Origin: Undaria pinnatifida
Taxonomy: Eukaryota > Sar > Phaeophyceae > Laminariales > Alariaceae
Length of the DNA stretch: 64,000 bases
Assembly: GCA_012845835.1 (NCBI GenBank)
Contig: JABAKD010000003.1
Coordinates: 2,352,212-2,416,211, forward strand
Direction: 5' to 3'
Shown: in pieces, positions 1 through 10,895 of the stretch
Numbering within the stretch: the stretch's first letter is position 1
How the letters are laid out: the number at the start of each line of letters is the position of its first letter
Notes under the pieces: generated by a model
The model's database searches: none
The model's input: only the letters and a program-made list of their open reading frames with translations
Told to the model about the DNA's origin: nothing
Made by a program: the position numbers and the translations under genes

Positions 1-370
1 ATTTTGTGCAACTTACGACATGCAACGAGCTCCACATGCTCCAGGAAAATGACCCGGACGTCGCATTCATGCATGAATCACATAATCCGTACGCAAGAGA
101 AAGCACGGAGAGAAGAGTTGTAGTGTTGTGTCTTAATGGGTTGGAAATAAAGGCACGTCCTTCGCGCACCACCAGATAGTTGCTGCTGCTTGTGGTTGTA
201 TACGTTTTTTGGCCGGGCAGACTTCGATGCATTCGTTCCCTTTGAGAACACAGCGAGCCGTGGAATAAGTCGTAATGATGGGTCTCGGCAATTCTGTCTG
301 CTATAGATTGCACTATCTCGCTAAATCGGCACGCACTACGTGTTTTGCTATGTTGTGTACGGCTAATTGC

Positions 371-860
371 GATGTGCTGCGCTTGCAGCAGATGGTCGAC
401 GACAAAACGTCCTAGCTCACGAGCAGGGCGCGCTTGTCGTGTGATTTGGGCAGAAGCAGATACATGTATAATAAACGTGTACTGTACGTACGAACCTAAG
501 CCTACCTCGTACTGGTACGAACTAAAAAAGGGACACATACAAAAATTCGGGAAACGAAGCCAGCTGTAAATATTCCACACTAACATGCTGGATCTCGCCG
601 ACTTTGACTACTACGAACTTAAACTACTTGCTACGTTGTCATACAGCAGCTACTATGTGTGATTTGATGCTGCTACTATCTGTGATTTGATGCTTTGAGG
701 GTTCAGTGTGCTGTGATGTGCTGTTCTGTTCTTGCAGTAGATGCTCGACGACAACATGCTACTACTGTTGTAGCTCCAAGAGCTGTGGGTGGCGGTGTGT
801 TTACTGTGATTTGAGCAGAAGAGGCAGGTGCAAAATAAACGTGTCGTCTACGAACCTACC
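371..860. repeat. Diverged direct duplication (371-506 and 715-860)
   Basis: Two stretches of about 140 bp share the same order of landmarks: GATGTGCTG, a CTTGCAG near an AGATG-TCGACGACAA core, a GATTTG-GCAGAAG block, and an AATAAACGTGT block followed by ACGAACCTA. They are separated by about 200 bp of unrelated sequence and are clearly diverged. No credible coding frame is kept in both copies, so this looks like an old local duplication of non-coding DNA. I see nothing else in positions 1-370 or 861-1380 apart from a long T run ending in Gs at about 1051-1074. Confidence 0.55.
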
Positions 861-1383
861 AGGTATCACATAATACGATGTCATATTGTACGTGCAAACA
901 TAATACATGACACATTAGTTGAGAAAGTAATGTTTTTGCTTTTTTTTCCGGAGAATTGCAAAAACAAATTCGTCAGTATCTGATAATGGAAGCCTCAGGT
1001 TCCGGGCGGGGAAATATCAATTCGAAACCGTGGGTTCGTGTCCCACAGAGTTTTTTTTTTTTTTGGGGGGGGGAGTAGCTGACTTTAATTCTCGAATGCT
1101 GTATTAAGAGTAACATATAAGATAACTAATAGAGTAATATTCTGTATTCGTACCCTTCCCGATATTAAAGCCGGGGGGAGAAAAAACAAAATAAACCGCC
1201 TACCATACATATGATAGAGCAGAATAGTGGAAACTACAGTAATAAATTCATAAAATAGATGTGATGCTTGATCTAGATCAAAATTCCCCACCTAAAGTAA
1301 AAATACCAACACTTACCTTTGTGGTGGACAAAAAATACGACCCTCCCAATAAAAACTCACTCATATAGTATATTACAAGTACC

Positions 1384-1465
1384 AACAACGCAGCTTGCAA
1401 AGATGAGTATTGACCTGAAATTCGTCGAACTCACGGCTGACGTCCTTGAAATATTTTTTATAAAA
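1384..1465 (+). repeat. Dispersed 'FDEIFDLTAGVYF' repeat, diverged copy
   Basis: An 80-bp copy of a repeat found at least seven times in this window. It keeps CAGCTTGCAAAGATGAGT, then a diverged core and an A/T-rich tail. In the shared frame it reads about TQLAKMSID, against TQLAKMSFDEIFDLTAGVYF in the best copies. The family is short and AT-rich at its 3' end and carries no recognisable ends of its own. Confidence 0.6.
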
Positions 1466-1716
1466 TATGCACGGAAAAAAAATGGATATCCTTGGCCACA
1501 ACCGCTAGGAGCCTGCACACCTGACATCTGTATACATTATGAAGTAGAATAGTTACCTGCTGCAAACCCACTCCATCTGTGGGAAAATCGGGTGTCCGAA
1601 GCGAGCCCAGCACATGCTCCAAAACCGCGTGGGGGGGGAGGAGAGCAGAAGGCCGCTTGAGGAGACGCACTCCCTCCCTCCGTCGAAGGCTCTCCCGTTG
1701 ATTCACCTGATTGATG

Positions 1717-1935
1717 CAAGGCGCCGACGGACAGCCATGTTCAGGCAAGAGCCGCGACCCGAGGCGTGCGCGGTTTAGGCCGGCAAACGAGTTTTGTCGC
1801 TGCTTGTGACAATAATTTTATACATGGTATATACCTTGATCGTGTTCGACCCTTCTAGAGATTCACACGACGCAAGGGCGCTGACGGACATTGCAGCGCT
1901 ATGTCCAGGCAAGAACGACGGCTCGAAGCGCGCGT
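1717..1935. repeat. Diverged direct duplication (1717-1772 and 1872-1935)
   Basis: Two about 60-bp blocks share GCAAGG-CGC-GACGGACA, then ATGT-CAGGCAAGA and a G/C-rich end with GCGCG. They lie 100 bp apart in the same orientation. No gene is recognised around them; the intervening open frames are short. Confidence 0.45.
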
Positions 1936-2097
1936 GCTTTCAGCAAAGAAAACGTTTGCCGTTGTTGACGCATGCTACTTACGGGAAGGGTGTACCTAAC
2001 TGCTCTGAGGCTGCTGATCTGACCACCTCCACACTTCACACAAAATTTGAGTTTGAGCAAAAAAAAACGAAAGCTCACCCCGACGAACACTCCCATA

Positions 2098-2405
2098 CAT
2101 AACATACATATATAACATACATATATAACATACATATATAACATGCACAACATGCACAACATACATAACATACATAACATACATAACATACATTACATAA
2201 CATGCACAACACACATAACGTACATAACATAAATAGCATTCATATCTAACATATCTAACATATCGTACATAACACACATAACGTACATAACACACATAAC
2301 GTACATAACACACATAACACACATAACGTACATAACACACATAACGTACATAACACACATAACGTACATAACACACATAACATACATGAAACACATAAGA
2401 TACAT
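2098..2405. repeat. ACATAACATAC / ACATAACACACATAACGT microsatellite
   Basis: About 300 bp of short tandem repeats. The left part is ACATACATATATA-type. The right part is a higher-order unit, ACATAACACACATAACGT, repeated about seven times. Long open frames on the minus strand are rich in Cys, Val, Met and Tyr and exist only because the repeat period is a multiple of three; they are not genes. Confidence 0.95.
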
Positions 2406-3250
2406 AACGTGCTATGCCGAATAGTACTGAATACACACAAATGGTGCTCCAACAAGCAAGAATGATGTCAAGAATGATGTCAAGAATGGTGACTTAGTTC
2501 TTCAGTTGAAGAGCCCGCCCGTCACACACCACTTGGCCAAAAACAAAAAAAAGGCACCCCTATATTCGGTCCTTGTGACTTCTCACCTGTCACTTCTCAC
2601 AGAGTTCGATATTATATTAATAGTGCATACCAAGGTACCTCGCTAGCGACTAATCTAACCCTTTTGGCAAACCGAGATAGGGGAAAAGTTAAATTTATCT
2701 TGTAACTCTCGTCGTACAATTAATAGCCGTCTACGAAAAGCGCGAGTATGCAGCAATGCTAGTAGGACCGTGCTAAACCCGTGTCGTACGACTCTTTGCA
2801 CTCAGAACTTCGGGATACCAAAGTTATCATCCTCCAAACAAGCAGTGGACGAAGCTGTAATCGCCACTTTTTCGCTGTGAGATCCCAAGAAGGATTGTGG
2901 AGGATACAGGAAACTTTCGAGGGGGAAGCCGGGAAAAACATCACACTTAGCCCAACAAATCCAGGACGACGACATTCAGCAAGTATCAAGCGTTCGACGA
3001 GAGCCGTAACGAAAATCCTGGCAACCTTTTGGCTTTCCAGCGGCAACTTCCGAATGACTGCCGCATCGCCAGAAATCGCCATTCCTCCATTCGCCGTGAC
3101 CCTCACACATCACCTACATTACAGGGTGCGAGGCACCTACAGCAATATGATACATGCTGCAGTTCCCACCCACCCCCGTCCCCAACGCCCCCTCCTTCCA
3201 CTCACCACCCGCACCATCGCCTAGACCTAGCACCACGCGTATAGCAAACC
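2406..3250. other. No confident gene; overlapping open frames on both strands
   Basis: Open frames of 147 codons (plus, 2781-3224) and 115 codons (minus, 2759-3106) overlap. The minus one looks slightly more protein-like, with a mixed hydrophobic-charged stretch reading IRKLPLESQKVARIF. I recognise neither product, and no flanking exon structure decides between them. They could be a fragment of a decayed element. Confidence 0.3.
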
Positions 3251-3270
3251 CCTACATCTATGCGACCTAA

Positions 3271-3420
3271 AGCCCTCCCCCCCCGCCCCCGGCCCCCCCC
3301 GCCACATTCCTCCCCCTCCCCCACAAGAAATATTTATAGCTTCCACGCACAAATAGATCTGCCCCACCCGTCCCCTCCCCCCCCTCCCCCCCTCCCGCCC
3401 CCCTTTTGATCAAAATCAGG
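3271..3420. repeat. C-rich low-complexity tract
   Basis: About 150 bp dominated by runs of C interrupted by single G, T or A, with several runs of seven or more C. On the minus strand this is a G-rich tract that could form G-quadruplexes. No coding content is seen. Confidence 0.85.
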
Positions 3421-3667
3421 CCCCCACGTCCTTAAAAACTCCGCCCTCCCCTCACCGGTTATTCGACTTACAGGATTCACTTGATAAACTGATGCATTTC
3501 CTTCCACAGCTGTCAGATTTTGTCCCCCTCAGAAACGGGTTTTATAGTTTCCGCGCACAGACTGCCTAACATCACCCTGTTGACCCTGATAGCTACACTG
3601 TAGTTGCAAGGGGAGTCGCCGACCTATATCCTTAATGAGGACAAACAACCCGTAATGCGCGCGATCG

Positions 3668-3750
3668 GAGTATCACACACAGCTTGCAAAGATGAGTTTC
3701 GACGAAATATTCGATCTCACAGCTGGAGTGTATTTTCATTTTTATAATAA
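3668..3750 (+). repeat. Dispersed 'FDEIFDLTAGVYF' repeat, well-preserved copy
   Basis: Starts GGAGTATCACACACAGCTTG and continues through GAGTTTCGACGAAATATTCG to a CTCACAGCTGGAGT block and an A/T-rich tail. Read in frame it gives MSFDEIFDLTAGVYF. The two copies at 10.7-10.9 kb are nearly identical, which points to recent spread or gene conversion. I do not know its origin; it could be a fragment of a protein-coding mobile element or an intronic element. Confidence 0.7.
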
Positions 3751-3770
3751 CTACGGACTCAGGCTGGGGT

Positions 3771-4090
3771 TCATACTTGAAAGGGGGTGATTTCTACACA
3801 AGCGGAAGTATAGCGGCTCCCAGATTTCTTACAAATCAAACTATCCACGTGAATCTCCGTCTTGCCTTTCTTATTATGCCGTTTCTTAATAGGCGTCCTG
3901 TATTGTTCAGCAACGTAACACTTGGCTGTGTTGACCGTCTTGAAAGTTAACCTCACCTCTTCCATGAGCCGCGACATCAAATCCGTCCCATCTTCATCCC
4001 CTTCCGAATCCCCCACGCCGCTCTCGCCCGCGCAATTCGAGACGACCTGAGCAAAGTCAGCAAATGTTGCCGGGCACGGTAATTTTCGTG
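3771..4090 (-). CDS. Unclassified open frame fragment, minus strand
   Basis: An open frame that reads as ordinary protein: an acidic stretch (GVGDSEGDEDGTD), then MSRLMEEVRLTFKTVNT, then a basic KKRHNKKGKTE region and a stop at about 3771. Its upstream end runs into the inverted-repeat-like element at 4115-4260, so any gene would be truncated there or would need a splice site. I recognise no domain. It may be an exon remnant or chance; the evidence is only the length and the non-repetitive composition. Confidence 0.2.
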
Positions 4091-4114
4091 ATTCGGTAGA
4101 ATACACGCCGTTCA

Positions 4115-4260
4115 CACAGCAGTACACTATTCCAGTACAAGTAGTGGCGCCTCTGTGGCGCTGGTATGTGCCAGCCGGAAATTTCGGCCCTGAAGCGGCA
4201 ACGGGCACTACTTCGCGCACTGCCACTACTGGTTGTTCTCATCCGCGCCAGGCAATTGTA
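4115..4260. mobile_element. MITE-like 'TAGTGCCGGT' repeat, copy 1
   Basis: Contains GGTATGTGCCAGCCGGAAAT and, about 60 bp on, CACTACTGGTTGTTCT. The same two landmarks occur in the same order at 42470-42640 (GGTATGTGCCGGCCGAAAAT and CCACTGGTTGTTT), and the terminal AGTGCCGGT/ACCGGCACT words recur at 54090-54310. A non-autonomous terminal-inverted-repeat family is the simplest reading. No transposase is linked to it here, and the exact ends of this copy are not resolved. Confidence 0.45.
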
Positions 4261-4507
4261 CACACAACATAGCAGTAGCCTTTGGAATGTTCTCAACCCA
4301 CAAGTCGTACGAGACAAGGCACCGAAAGTATTTCGATTATTGAGGTGGTGTTCTCAGGTTTTCAAAAACGAGCGGCGAAAGCCGTGCTCGGAACCGAGCC
4401 TTAGCCTGGGTTAGGGTTGGGTTGGGCCGACGCCCGCTCGTGATTTGTGAAAGAAACAAAACAAAATAACAAAAAAGAAAAAGAAAAAACTCTAGCCTAT
4501 GTTACAA

Positions 4508-4545
4508 AAATAAAAATACACTCTAGCTGCGAGATCGAAGACTAT
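4508..4545 (-). repeat. Truncated inverted copy of the 'FDEIFDLTAGVYF' repeat
   Basis: The plus strand reads AAATACACTCTAGCTGCGAG followed by ATCGAAGACTAT, which is the reverse complement of the tail and core of the 3668-3750 copy with a few changes. The rest of the unit is missing. Confidence 0.5.
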
Positions 4546-4815
4546 ATAAAGCGAATTGCATTTGGTGCTTTATCTGGTATGATCATGATTAGTGGGTTGA
4601 GATCGGTAAAGGCGCCTCCGCCACATCGGGTAACTGGCACCTTAGAGGGAGCACTGCAAGTACTGTGTGCGATTTCCTGTAATATGATCGTACCTGTTGC
4701 AGTCGGCGTAACCTAAAGTCGGCGTGTGCCTTTCGCACCCAGTCTATAATAAAACTATTAATATGCGATGAGGATTTCGATGCAGCGGAAACATCACGGG
4801 CACATGTTTACCACC

Positions 4816-4971
4816 AAGCACGCAGTCGCTGAGCGAATGACGAATCAACGATGTAGGAGCATCTTGGAAGCTCTTCAGAACCACCGCCGGGCAAAGCACG
4901 CAGTCGCTGAGTGAGTGGCGAATCAACGATGTAGGAGCATCTTGGAAGCTCTTCAGAACCACTGTCGGCAG
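4816..4971. repeat. Tandem duplication, two 78-bp units
   Basis: Units 4816-4893 and 4894-4971 start with AAGCACGCAGTCGCTGAG and contain ATCAACGATGTAGGAGCATC and GAAGCTCTTCAGAACCAC. They differ at only a few positions, so the duplication is young. A minus-strand frame runs through both because 78 is a multiple of three. No gene is recognised. Confidence 0.9.
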
Positions 4972-7230
4972 TCGGAGTGGGAACTCGCTTCAGTGCGAAG
5001 GCCTCTCCAGCTTAGGAAAGACCGCACGATCACGAACACCCACACCAACGCACGGTTTTACGTGTGGCGGGAGTTGCGGACATAACCGGCATTTGTCGCC
5101 AAAGGAATACAGCGAAGAGGTCGACGCGAGGGGCTATTATGGGGGTGAGTGCCCTTAGTCATGGGCCAAACCCATGATGAAAACTCCTGAAGAAACCGCC
5201 ACCTCTAGCTTCTGCATAGTCCAACCAATGGGTTATGATCATGCTTGCGTGCTAGGTGCCCACCCCGAGCAAAATGAGAAAGCGTGGGTCATTCGAGCAT
5301 TTGTGGTATATACCTGGTAGGTTTTGTATAAATTAATCTTCGCGATCGTGCCGAGAGCGAGGCGGTCGTTGAATCAATAACCAGGCATGCACCAACAAGC
5401 TGGCCTTCAATTTGCTCGGGAAGTTGGTTCCTTCTATAGCCGTCGATGGCTGTTGCGTGCTGGGGATGTATTTGCCACTTTTCAACCGACTTGGCACTGC
5501 CGTTCAGAACCAGGGAGGGTGCTAGTTTGGATCCAACAGCGATGCAGTATACGCACCAAAATCATGCGAGGGAGGTGGTCAACTCCGTGTTTTACTTCCC
5601 GCATACGCGTGGTTCAACCCTTGCGGGAGCCATGTAATATATATGAGTGTTTAGCGACCAAACAAGATCGAATATCTTATCAAGATGTCTAGGAAGAAAA
5701 TGCACCAATGCGAGTATTACCCTGCTGCACGCGTGTCGCACAAGCAGTCATTTTGTGCCTTGTAGTTCGGGTACACCCCCTCTACCCCAGCTTTCCGGGC
5801 TTGCTTCTTGTGGCCGATGTGCTAAGAAGTTAATTTGATTCGTTGATTCCCCCCCCTCAAGTCCCAAATTGGTTAAGCGCCACTATTAATAGCACATGTA
5901 TTCGTTCTTTCTCTGTGCCAATACCGCGATGAATGGCGAACGCCTCTTGTGCACGACCGAAGGGCAGTCACAGGCACTACGAGTTCACCAATACTGGCGT
6001 TCACACGTGAGCTTGAAAACTTTGGGTAAGAAAACATGTTTTCGGGAGGAATTTCCAATATTTGTCTTTCGAAAATTCACATTCGATGCTGCAGCGTGAA
6101 TATGGAGGTCTGTTTACCAACTCGTCAAGATGAATTGCTTAAACGAACTGTTCCTTTGAAAATTGAAACTGTTACTAACCCGACCCAACCTTGGCCAAAT
6201 CAAATGTGTTTGCTTCGCGTTTGTCGGCGCCAAAAGCGATGTTCTTGGCGCGAAAATGTGCTAAACGTGTTTCTCGTTTGTCTGCCTGGTCGTCGAAGGT
6301 AGGATTTTTTTTCTGGAATTTACGCCACTATAGCCTGGAGTTTGTCATTCTCCTCCAAATGAGGTAAACACTACTCGCTACTGGCTATATGTGAGGTCTT
6401 GGGGGCGGTTTTCTAAAGAGTAATCTTTCGCGAATCGTGTGCGAGATGTACCATACTAATACAGAAGTAGTTTTGCAGTTCTAGTTTTGTTTTACTATTG
6501 CTGTACCAGGTGCGGCACAGCAGCAGCTGCACTGGACTGCTTTACGTTGCACGCAAAATGCCAGATACGATAGTTTCTCCGTCGCCCTAAATACCGCCGT
6601 CGCAAATAGCTGAAAATACAGGGTGTGCCGGCAAGCCAAACGCAATACAAGGCACATTGCTGCGGACGCCCCTGCCTTTTACAATTCAGGCCATGCCCGC
6701 CAAACTTGACGAGCGCAAGGAGGAATATAGACAGATCATGGCGAAGTCCACACCGGTCGATCGTAGTGGCTGACTTTCCTACTACGTACAGGTGTAATGG
6801 AATGTACCAGTACGACACATAGCGGCATCTACAGCAGTACTTGAGCTCTAAGCTGCCCATGAGCACGCTCTAGTTCCTACATGCAGTGTTCGGTCGCGTT
6901 TTCCAAGGCATCACAGACAATGTACGCCATGCAGCATGATGGAGCTCAATACCTGGCCTTTGCTTACTCCCGTCTACTGCCTGCGTTTACTGCGGTGGAA
7001 CATCATCCGGCTACTCGTAGGAAGAGCGCGCGGCAGTACAAACAACGTCATCTTACTTCGTTGCACTTCGGACCTAGCCCCTACCCCAGCAGAAAGGGCT
7101 GCTTATTGTGGCCTTATTGTGGCCGATGCTGTATCATAATCGGCATAATTGTCATTTTTTTTCGGCACTTTTTCCCTCAAGTCCCAGCGTTGTGCTGCTG
7201 TTCTGATGTCGCTGTTGGCATTGCTCCCCT
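4972..7230. other. No gene recognised
   Basis: Several open frames of 60-120 codons exist on both strands, but none has a recognisable domain, splice context or neighbour. A diverged repeat pair is visible: about 5770-5870 and 7085-7190 share a CCCCTCTACCCCAGC-like block, CTTGTGGCCGATG/ATTGTGGCCGATG and CCCTCAAGTCCCA. The stretch looks like decayed intergenic DNA. Confidence 0.5.
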
Positions 7231-8142
7231 GATTGTAGTCGACTCTGCGTGCTGACCAGCTGACCAGAGTGACGGCTGATCATGTTACATGGCGGTTACA
7301 CCTGAACCTATCAAACGCATACCTGGGACTGGTATGCGAGTATCTAATATTACGGAGATCCATTGTTACAGGATGAAATTTAACAAAAAAAAGGGAAGCA
7401 TCGCCGCTTTTTAGGCGAGCTCTCCTACGCTACAACGGTGTTCGACTGAGGCTCTGTATACGTGGCAAGACCAGCCAACGAAATACACTGTAGCCAAGCG
7501 CTTTTACACAAAGCCGGGTGCTTTTCTGCCCCCTTTATTGTTTGATAATTCATTCTGCTAACAACGGATCTCTGTAATATTAGTCTACATCGATTAGTCT
7601 ACGTAGACTCGACCAATGCTACTAACTGTGTAGCCTGTTCGCGCTGCTGTGCTGCTTGTAGTCGACTCTGTATGCTGGCCAGTGACGGTTGATCACGTTG
7701 CCTGGCGGTCACACTGAACGCCTGAAGCAACAAGATTGCCTTCGAGTACGTACGAGTTCCAGCACCACGAAAACTCCGATGATTCACGGTCTACAGTACC
7801 AGGTAGTACCGGACACCAAATCAGAAACAAGGCAGTAAGAAAGGCAGATTGAAATTTACAGGAATGCAAGAAACCCCGGAGCCCTTATACTGAAGTTAGT
7901 GCAGAGTGCACCCTCTCCCAGGTAAGAAACCCAGGGTCAGTTTTCCATTTTTGCTGTGCGAACACCAACCACAGCAAATACCAGTTGGTGCCTGATATTA
8001 TTCATTCACCACTACTGTAATACTGCATTTGCTGCGGTGGAGTAATGTGCACTGCTTGTAGTCGTGGTCGATTGCATGCTGAAATTCTCGCTACTGGTGT
8101 TGTGCTGATCAGTGGCGGCTGATCATGTTCAATGACGGTCTG
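7231..8142. repeat. Three diverged copies of an about 75-bp unit
   Basis: Copies at about 7231-7307, 7652-7720 and 8052-8142 share TTGTAGTCG, then CTG-CATGCTG/GTGCTG, then GTGACGG(C/T)TGATCA(T/C)GTT and a TGGCGGTCACACTGAA-like end. They are spaced about 420 and 400 bp apart, which suggests an older tandem array with a unit near 400 bp in which only the core is still readable. No coding potential is recognised. Confidence 0.5.
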
Positions 8143-9655
8143 AGTGTGTGCGGTACGAAGACAGGAGTACCATGAAAGCACATGAAAGGGTTTACATTAT
8201 TAGTAAGACTCTTGGTCATGTGCGTGAACATCTACCAGGTACACATCAACATCAACTATGCAATAATTGTCTACATACCCACTCCCTCCCAACCTACACG
8301 GACAGCAAGCAGTCACTACTGCTGCAGCCTATACAGTGCACCTTCCATGTACGTCTTGCTCTCTGAGCCCCCCTCTGACAGTGAGCCAGTCCCTGCTCCC
8401 TCCTTCCCAAAGCAGAGAATGATGAGCTTATCTGGAACCCAGCCCCCCGCCCTAAGCCCAACAAGAGCGCACAGCACCACAAGTACCGGCCCTTCTGAGG
8501 TCTCCTGCAGTCCCGTTTGCGATGCAGAGACATCCCCCCTTTTTCTCTCAACTTTGCAGCTCTGTTCACGGTGCAGGGTACGTGTGCTGTGCGGCCGCGT
8601 GTGTGCCGCGCGTGTAGCTGATAAGTCGCAGGACGCACGCAGGGCCAGCTCGAACTGTGCTTTCCATTCCTTCCGTCATGCAGCACTGTCGAAAAATAAT
8701 TTGTCATGCTTGGTGGGTGACTGTCGGTCGGTAAGGCGAGTCGGCCGGTAAATATCGTAAAAAATTGTCATTTGTCGACCGAATCGAATCTGCCAAAAGA
8801 GAAAACTGCTGTGAAACGGACAGAAAACGAGTCTCGGGTATGGGCCCGGGCATGCGGAGCACAGGGAGCGGAACATTGAAATATGACGCACCTGCTCGTT
8901 TTGCTTCACGGCTTCGCCATTCGTACAGCAGTAGCGACGAGAAGAGCCAATGTGCCGTCACGCTACACCAACATCGTCAGGATGTAAAGAGGAATGGAAG
9001 GAGAAAGCAGGATGTTGCGGTGAGAGGTAATCAAAAGGCAATCAAATGTGTCAGGAGGCATGCCAAACCATAATCTGATCTTCGCATACACCATAATGAA
9101 GGGAAAACACGCGCTGTCAAGATTGTAGGGTCGAAAGGTTTTTCTACATGAGAAACTACCTAGTACGGGCAGTTGGATGTCAAAATCAAGGCGAACTTTC
9201 TCTCTGCCAAGGGATGAAAGCCTAATCGCCGTCTCTCATAATATTGTTGATAGGTGCGAAAAATGCTTGCCGCGTTGCCTTCCATGGGAAGAGATGTGCT
9301 GCTTGTGCGCGCTCCTGGCTCGTTCCCAACAGCGTGATTCGCAAGTATCGAGCCCGTGCGATCTCGTTCGCTTCTTTGCTCCATACTCGCTCTGAGCGCA
9401 GCTCGCGTCTTCGTTGCTCCCCGTGTTGGTTTTGGATCCAATACATACCACGTACCGGTACTTTTAATACTACACCAGGTTTGTACGTACTACGTTGTTG
9501 GATCCCAAACAATGCACCCCCAGCTCAGGTCAGCCCGGCTATAGTCTGTACAGCTCAGCAGCGCAGTGCGGTGCCGTGCCTTGTGTCCTTCGCTTTGCGG
9601 TGCTGTGTCGTGCGGCGCTGTGCGTTCTTTTGAACATACAGCAGTATGTAGTAGT
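8143..9655. other. No confident gene
   Basis: The longest open frame (plus, 8182-8751, 189 codons) is Ser/Pro/Cys-rich and unrecognised, and a long antisense frame overlaps it. Further frames at 8765-9073 and 9160-9512 also occur as overlapping sense/antisense pairs. I see no domains, splice-site patterns or repeats that would single one out. Confidence 0.45.
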
Positions 9656-9659
9656 ACCA

Positions 9660-10265
9660 GGTATGATACAGCTACCAGGTTTATGTACGAGTTGTGTACT
9701 CGTCTTTTGCTTTCTTCAGTTGATTGTCCTCTCTCGGTCCCCATGTTCCCCATGCCCCCCCCCCAAAAAAAAATATTACACGTACTGCCATTCAGAACGT
9801 GACATCAACAAGCACACACCCCAGCGCAAGGCAATTAGCTCTGCACATGAACCTCTTGGCATCATCAATTCGCGATTCGCACCAAATAATCACGGGCCTC
9901 TTCTTCCTACCCTATTTACATGTTTCAGTTGCGTTCTTCTACGCGGGAGCGTAGCTTTTATTAGAACCACGCAGAGTACCACCAGGTATTAGGCAAAGCA
10001 CCAGGCACCAGGTACAGTACCGGTAGTACGTGCGTGTACTCGTCTTTTTGCTTTCGTTGATTTTGTTCTCCATCTATCTCGATCCTCTTCGCGTATTTTT
10101 CTTCGCAGATTTCACCCGTACTACTGCCGATCAGAACGTGATATCGCCAACATACAGCACAGGCAAGGCAATCAGCTCCGAACAAGCAGCTCTAGGCATT
10201 ATCAAATCGCTAGCTGCACTAAATCATTGGCCACTTCTTTCTGCCCCCTTCACATTTATTAGTTG
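9660..10265 (+). repeat. Diverged duplication with a partly conserved reading frame
   Basis: Two segments, about 9685-9955 and 10030-10265, are diverged copies. Both start with GTGTACTCGTCTTTT, pass through an A/T-rich part, and contain CAGAACGTGA, CAAGGCAAT(T/C)AGCTC and an ATCA(A)-TCGC block. Translated, the second gives KAISSEQAALGIIKSLAALN and the first gives KAISSAHEPLGIINS in another local frame, so protein similarity persists while frameshifts have accumulated. The second copy is an open frame of 78 codons with a hydrophobic, signal-like N-terminus. It could be the last exon or coding remnant of an unrecognised gene that was duplicated. Confidence 0.4.
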
Positions 10266-10282
10266 AAATCTTCCTTTCGCGA

Positions 10283-10327
10283 ACGCAGCGGGCGGCGTCA
10301 GCCGCCCGCGGAGCGGAGCCCTTGTAT
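10283..10327 (-). other. GC-rich hairpin with ATACAAGGGCTCCGC flank, copy 1
   Basis: A perfect 9-bp stem (GCGGGCGGC / GCCGCCCGC, 10288-10309) with a 4-nt loop. On the minus strand it is preceded by ATACAAGGGCTCCGC. The same 15-mer precedes another, unrelated-sequence perfect hairpin at 61557-61588. Shared flank plus conserved structure suggests a small structured element; function unknown. Confidence 0.55.
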
Positions 10328-10429
10328 CTACTTACCAGGTACCATGTACTTATTACGCACTGGTTGTGTGTATATCAGTTGATATTAATAAAAGAGAACA
10401 AAGAAAACGCCGAAAACAACAACAGTAAG

Positions 10430-10452
10430 GTGTCTGAGTCTGTTTCAGACAC
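10430..10452 (+). other. Hairpin resembling a tRNA-Arg anticodon arm
   Basis: GTGTCTGA and TCAGACAC form an 8-bp stem with a 7-nt loop. The preceding TAAGGTGTCTG matches the D-arm end and anticodon arm of the complete tRNA-Arg 60 bp downstream. This may be a decayed tRNA copy. Confidence 0.35.
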
Positions 10453-10490
10453 GTGAATAAGTTGTCGGCACCCGAGCAGGCCGCCAAGTT

Positions 10491-10562
10491 GATCTCGTGG
10501 CCTAATGGATAAGGTGTCTGTTTCCGACACAGAAGATTCGGGGTTCGAATCCCCGCGAGATT
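10491..10562 (+). tRNA. tRNA-Arg, anticodon CCG
   Basis: A complete 72-nt cloverleaf without encoded CCA. The acceptor stem pairs GATCTCG with CGAGATT (one G-U at the first pair). The D arm carries TAATGGATAA. The anticodon stem is TCTGT/ACAGA with a 7-nt loop TTCCGAC: U33, CCG at 34-36, A37. The T arm is GGGG TTCGAAT CCCC with the invariant TTCGA. No intron is present. A run of eight T follows two bases after the 3' end and would terminate RNA polymerase III. The tRNA reads CGG codons. It stands alone among repeats. Confidence 0.95.
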
Positions 10563-10564
10563 GC

Positions 10565-10572
10565 TTTTTTTT
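10565..10572 (+). terminator. RNA polymerase III terminator of tRNA-Arg
   Basis: Eight consecutive T starting three bases after the tRNA's last paired base, the usual Pol III stop signal. Confidence 0.85.
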
Positions 10573-10731
10573 AAACCTGAGCTGACCTGACCTACCTTCT
10601 GCGCGGTCCTACTAGTCCTGCTGCTGCAAGCAAATTGCTGTAGTATTAAATAGTAGCATTATTAGTAGTAGTATGTGCTTCGTGTATGCTATGTTGCATG
10701 CTCCATAACAATAATATAATATGCGCGCCCG

Positions 10732-10815
10732 GAGTATCACACACAGTTTGCAAAGATGAGTTTCGACAAAATATTCGATCTCACAGCTGGAGTCTATTTT
10801 ATTTTTTATAGTATG
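10732..10815 (+). repeat. Dispersed 'FDEIFDLTAGVYF' repeat, tandem copy A
   Basis: Starts GGAGTATCACACACAG as in the 3.7 kb copy and differs from it by very few bases (for example GACAAA for GACGAAA). It is followed directly by a second copy, so the unit has also been duplicated in tandem. Confidence 0.7.
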
Positions 10816-10819
10816 TTTA

Positions 10820-10895
10820 CACACAGCTTGCAAAGATGAGTTTCGACAAAATATTCGATCTCACAGCTGGAGTTTTTATTTTATTTTTCTAGTAC
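10820..10895 (+). repeat. Dispersed 'FDEIFDLTAGVYF' repeat, tandem copy B
   Basis: Lacks the first GGAGTATC bases but is otherwise nearly identical to copy A, from ACACACAGCTTGCAAAGATG to the T-rich tail. The two copies are 84-88 bp apart. Confidence 0.7.

Noticed and set aside
1017-1047. tRNA gene near a T run
   Set aside because: Only a T-arm-like GTGGGTTCGTGTCCCAC is present, with a non-standard loop. No acceptor or anticodon stem can be formed.
1996-2455. Long minus-strand frames rich in Cys, Tyr, Val and Met
   Set aside because: They are translations of the ACATAA-type microsatellite.
8182-8751. Open frame of 189 codons as a gene
   Set aside because: Low-complexity composition, a long overlapping antisense frame, and no domain or splice context.
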